Source: Haloprofundus salilacus
Lineage (GTDB): Archaea > Halobacteriota > Halobacteria > Halobacteriales > Haloferacaceae
Length of the DNA: 64,000 bases
Direction of reading: 5' to 3'
Assembly: GCF_020150815.1 (NCBI RefSeq)
Contig: NZ_CP083723.1
Coordinates: 1,736,001-1,800,000, forward strand
Part shown: positions 62,526 to 64,000 of the stretch, piece after piece
How positions within the stretch are numbered: position 1 is the stretch's first letter
How the letters are laid out: the number at the start of each line of letters is the position of its first letter
Notes under the pieces: model-generated
Told to the model about the DNA's origin: nothing
The model's input: the letters and a program-made list of their open reading frames with translations, nothing else
The model's database searches: none
Translations under genes and position numbers: made by a program

Positions 62526-62990
62526 TTATTCGAGGAGTTCGACGGCGACGTCGTAGCTGTAACGGAACGACGGGTCGAGCGCGTCGCCTCGGTAGTAGTT
62601 AACGAGGCGGCGAATCTTCGACTCGGTGTTCTGCAGCGCTCGGCGGTTCTGGTGGTCCTGCGGGTTGCGCTGGACGTGTCTGCGGAGTCGAACCGCGCGT
62701 TGCATCAGGTTCTTGAGGTCCTCGGGCAGGTCGTCAGACGCGTCGTTCTCCTCGAGAATCTCGGTGACCTTCTTGCCGGTCGCGAGTTTGACGTTCGGGA
62801 CCGGGGTACCTTTGACGCCTTCGTCGCGCAGTTTCAGGCCGATGACGCTCGGGTCGTGGCCTTGCTCTGCGAGTTCGACGACGCGCTGTTCGATGTCGTC
62901 GGCGTCGACGTCGCTCCACTCGGGGGATTCGTCTGTCACCGGGCGGTCCGAACCGGACGAGCCGCGGCGACGGGTGTGCATTCGTGCCAT
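62526..62990 (-). CDS. rps15: 30S ribosomal protein S15 (uS15)
   Basis: 154 residues from ATG 62990. MARMHTRRRGSSGSDRPVTDESPEW is the archaeal/eukaryotic N-terminal extension; GLKLRDEGVKGTPVPNVKLATGKKVTEIL precedes the S15 core LMQRAVRLRRHVQRNPQDHQNRRALQNTESKIRRLVNYYRG. It binds the central domain of 16S rRNA at a three-way junction. First gene of the rps15-recJ-like-pcc1-rps3ae operon, preceded by an unusually long structured leader. Confidence 0.95.
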   Translation of the reverse strand: MARMHTRRRGSSGSDRPVTDESPEWSDVDADDIEQRVVELAEQGHDPSVIGLKLRDEGVKGTPVPNVKLATGKKVTEILEENDASDDLPEDLKNLMQRAVRLRRHVQRNPQDHQNRRALQNTESKIRRLVNYYRGDALDPSFRYSYDVAVELLE

Positions 62991-63001
62991 AGTTCGAAAT
63001 T

Positions 63002-63141
63002 GGAACGGCACTGACCGCAGAAAGCGTGACCGACAGCTGTCGGTGCACTTCCGCAATCCCAAGCCCGGAGAGAGAACCCGGGCGAGTCAGAGTTGCGGCC
63101 GTGCTGTTCCCACAGGTGGGTTCCCCCGTCGAACGTTAAAC
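63002..63141 (-). promoter_or_regulatory. Promoter and three-way-junction leader of the rps15 operon
   Basis: CGAAACGGTTTAAC on the minus strand (63146-63133) gives a BRE and TATA, predicting a start at about 63112. The next 110 nt can fold as follows. P1 pairs 63110-63101 with 63011-63002, 9 of 10 bp. P2 pairs 63098-63093 (CCGCAA) with 63056-63051, extended by the GCCCGG/CCGGGC hairpin at 63083-63063. P3 is ACCGAC-AGCT-GTCGGT at 63044-63029, plus 3 bp. P1 closes 11 nt before the rps15 ATG. Confidence 0.6.
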
Positions 63142-63277
63142 CGTTTCGACTCGCGACGCTCGACGCGTTCGTTTCTGCGGTCGGGACGGTCGCCCGACCG
63201 CGTGGGGGTGTGGCACACGCGCCTGTACGAGTCGAAGCCCTTATTAATCGGTCAGAGGTACGTGAGAGTGCAGACGA

Positions 63278-63349
63278 GGGCTCGTAGATCAGTGGTAGAT
63301 CGTTCCCTTGGCAGGGGAAAGGCCGCGGGTTCAAATCCCGCCGAGTCCA
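63278..63349 (+). tRNA. tRNA-Ala (GGC)
   Basis: 72 nt. Acceptor GGGCTCG pairs with CGAGTCC, including the G3-U70 wobble that marks tRNA-Ala. D arm GATC-AGTGGTA-GATC, anticodon stem TTCCC/GGGAA with loop TTGGCAG (anticodon GGC), T arm GCGGG-TTCAAAT-CCCGC. CCA is not encoded. TTATTAAT at about 63241-63248 is the box A, about 30 nt upstream. Divergent from the rps15 operon. Confidence 0.96.
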
Positions 63350-64000
63350 CTACGATTTCTTCGGCGTTAGCAACAAATGAGAGCATATGATCCTCACTAA
63401 CATTCTCCTTTACAAAATTGAGAGTCTTCGAGGATGAGTTTAGGGTTGTCAAACCTCACATCAGCCCTCAGACCCATCGAAAAACCACACAACTTCCGGT
63501 ACGAGTCATTATCAAAGAGAGCCTCGACAGTTCCTTGAGAGAGTCGCTTGAGGATTCAGAGGGACCTATTTAGGTTTCATAATCGGCCTCAGTCCCCGCA
63601 AGAGACCTTCTATTACCCCACTCAGGAGGTGAGTCTGAGCTATCAAGATCACAAATCGTGAAGAAGGACATTCAGCACGGATTCACAAAGATTAGCGACA
63701 GCGACCAGTACGCTCGAGTCTCTCGAATCAACGGGTAGAAAGAATACTCTGCCGAGAGCAGAAAGTAATGAAGACAAACGAGCTTGAATGGGCAAAACCG
63801 ATAGACGGAAACCGATTATGAAGATTCGAGTAGGTGAAAAAGAGAGCGATAAATCAGGAGTAACGGACGGGGAATTTGGCGCCTCATAGCGTCTAGCGCT
63901 CATTTTCTATATTTGACGATATAGGTGCGGCCACTTGCAACTGGCTCAGAGTCAAGGTTCAGATAGGGTTGTACGCCTCTCTTGCGGCGTGAAAACCGAT
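63350..64000. other. AT-rich tail downstream of tRNA-Ala, no supported gene
   Basis: The GC content falls abruptly after the tRNA, unlike the rest of the window. Only short broken frames are seen, such as one ending before 63572 with LRVFEDEFRVVKPHISPQ and a later one with VKKDIQHGFTKISDSDQY ending near 63738. The frame at 63649-63903 (minus) has no haloarchaeal character. tRNA 3' ends are common integration sites, so this may be the edge of an integrated element or the remains of one; no integrase or second att copy is in the window. Confidence 0.5.

Noticed and set aside
63002-63111. H/ACA guide RNA at the rps15 leader position
   Set aside because: CACA follows the P1 stem on the plus strand, but the extra P3 hairpin within the pocket and lack of a plus-strand promoter do not fit the H/ACA fold.
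63649-63903. 84-codon minus frame in the AT-rich tail
   Set aside because: Hydrophobic and Ser-rich but with no clear topology; looks like chance in AT-rich sequence.

Overview
The window is a 64 kb stretch of haloarchaeal chromosome (class Halobacteria, most likely Haloferacales). This rests on high GC in most genes, very acidic proteins, many leaderless-looking promoters with a TATA element 25-32 nt before the start codon, Tat signal peptides on secreted proteins, and typical genes (halocyanin, archaeal SRP RNA, Pcc1, eS1, uS15, Bat-type regulators). Exact species cannot be told from the sequence.

Layout. 1-6.4 kb: a truncated DoxX gene, a Hel308-type helicase lacking its last domain, a patch of lower GC with a RibD/DHFR-fold gene, then a class I aminotransferase overlapping lumazine synthase. 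6.5-10.3 kb: an Agl23-type membrane protein and purK-purE. 10.4-21 kb: an eleven-gene respiratory complex I operon (nuoA, B, CD fusion, H, I, split J, K, L, M, N) with no NADH-input module (EFG), as usual in haloarchaea. 21-29.5 kb: an RCK_N-DHH phosphoesterase, a CBS-ParB protein, an ABC-2 exporter pair, small conserved proteins, a Tat-secreted tandem-repeat protein and a zinc alcohol dehydrogenase. 29.7-36 kb: a Bat-type regulator and two subtilisin-like secreted proteases. 36.3-43.2 kb: a Pta-like protein next to ADP-forming acetyl-CoA synthetase, an SDR, a putative manganese transporter with a palindromic operator, and a YbaK deacylase. 43.5-53 kb: thioredoxin reductase, FAD synthase, a JAMM protease, an S1-OB-DHH nuclease, a frameshifted phospholipase-D-like gene, a HEAT-repeat protein, DpsA, and a tiny gene under two DtxR-like boxes. 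53-64 kb: an Old Yellow Enzyme, a thiolase with DUF35 partner, SRP RNA, archaetidylserine synthase, halocyanin, the rps15-recJ-like-pcc1-rps3ae operon, tRNA-Ala(GGC), and an AT-rich tail without a clear gene.

The most unusual signals are a roughly 110-nt leader of the rps15 operon that can fold into a three-way junction (63002-63111), a pair of DtxR-like operators bracketing a TATA box in front of a 53-codon gene missed by simple ORF calling (52808-53017), a palindrome over the presumed transcription start of the manganese transporter gene, and a subtilase whose catalytic core is interrupted by two beta-rich inserts. Family names, DUF numbers and regulator consensus sequences are given from memory, not from searches.
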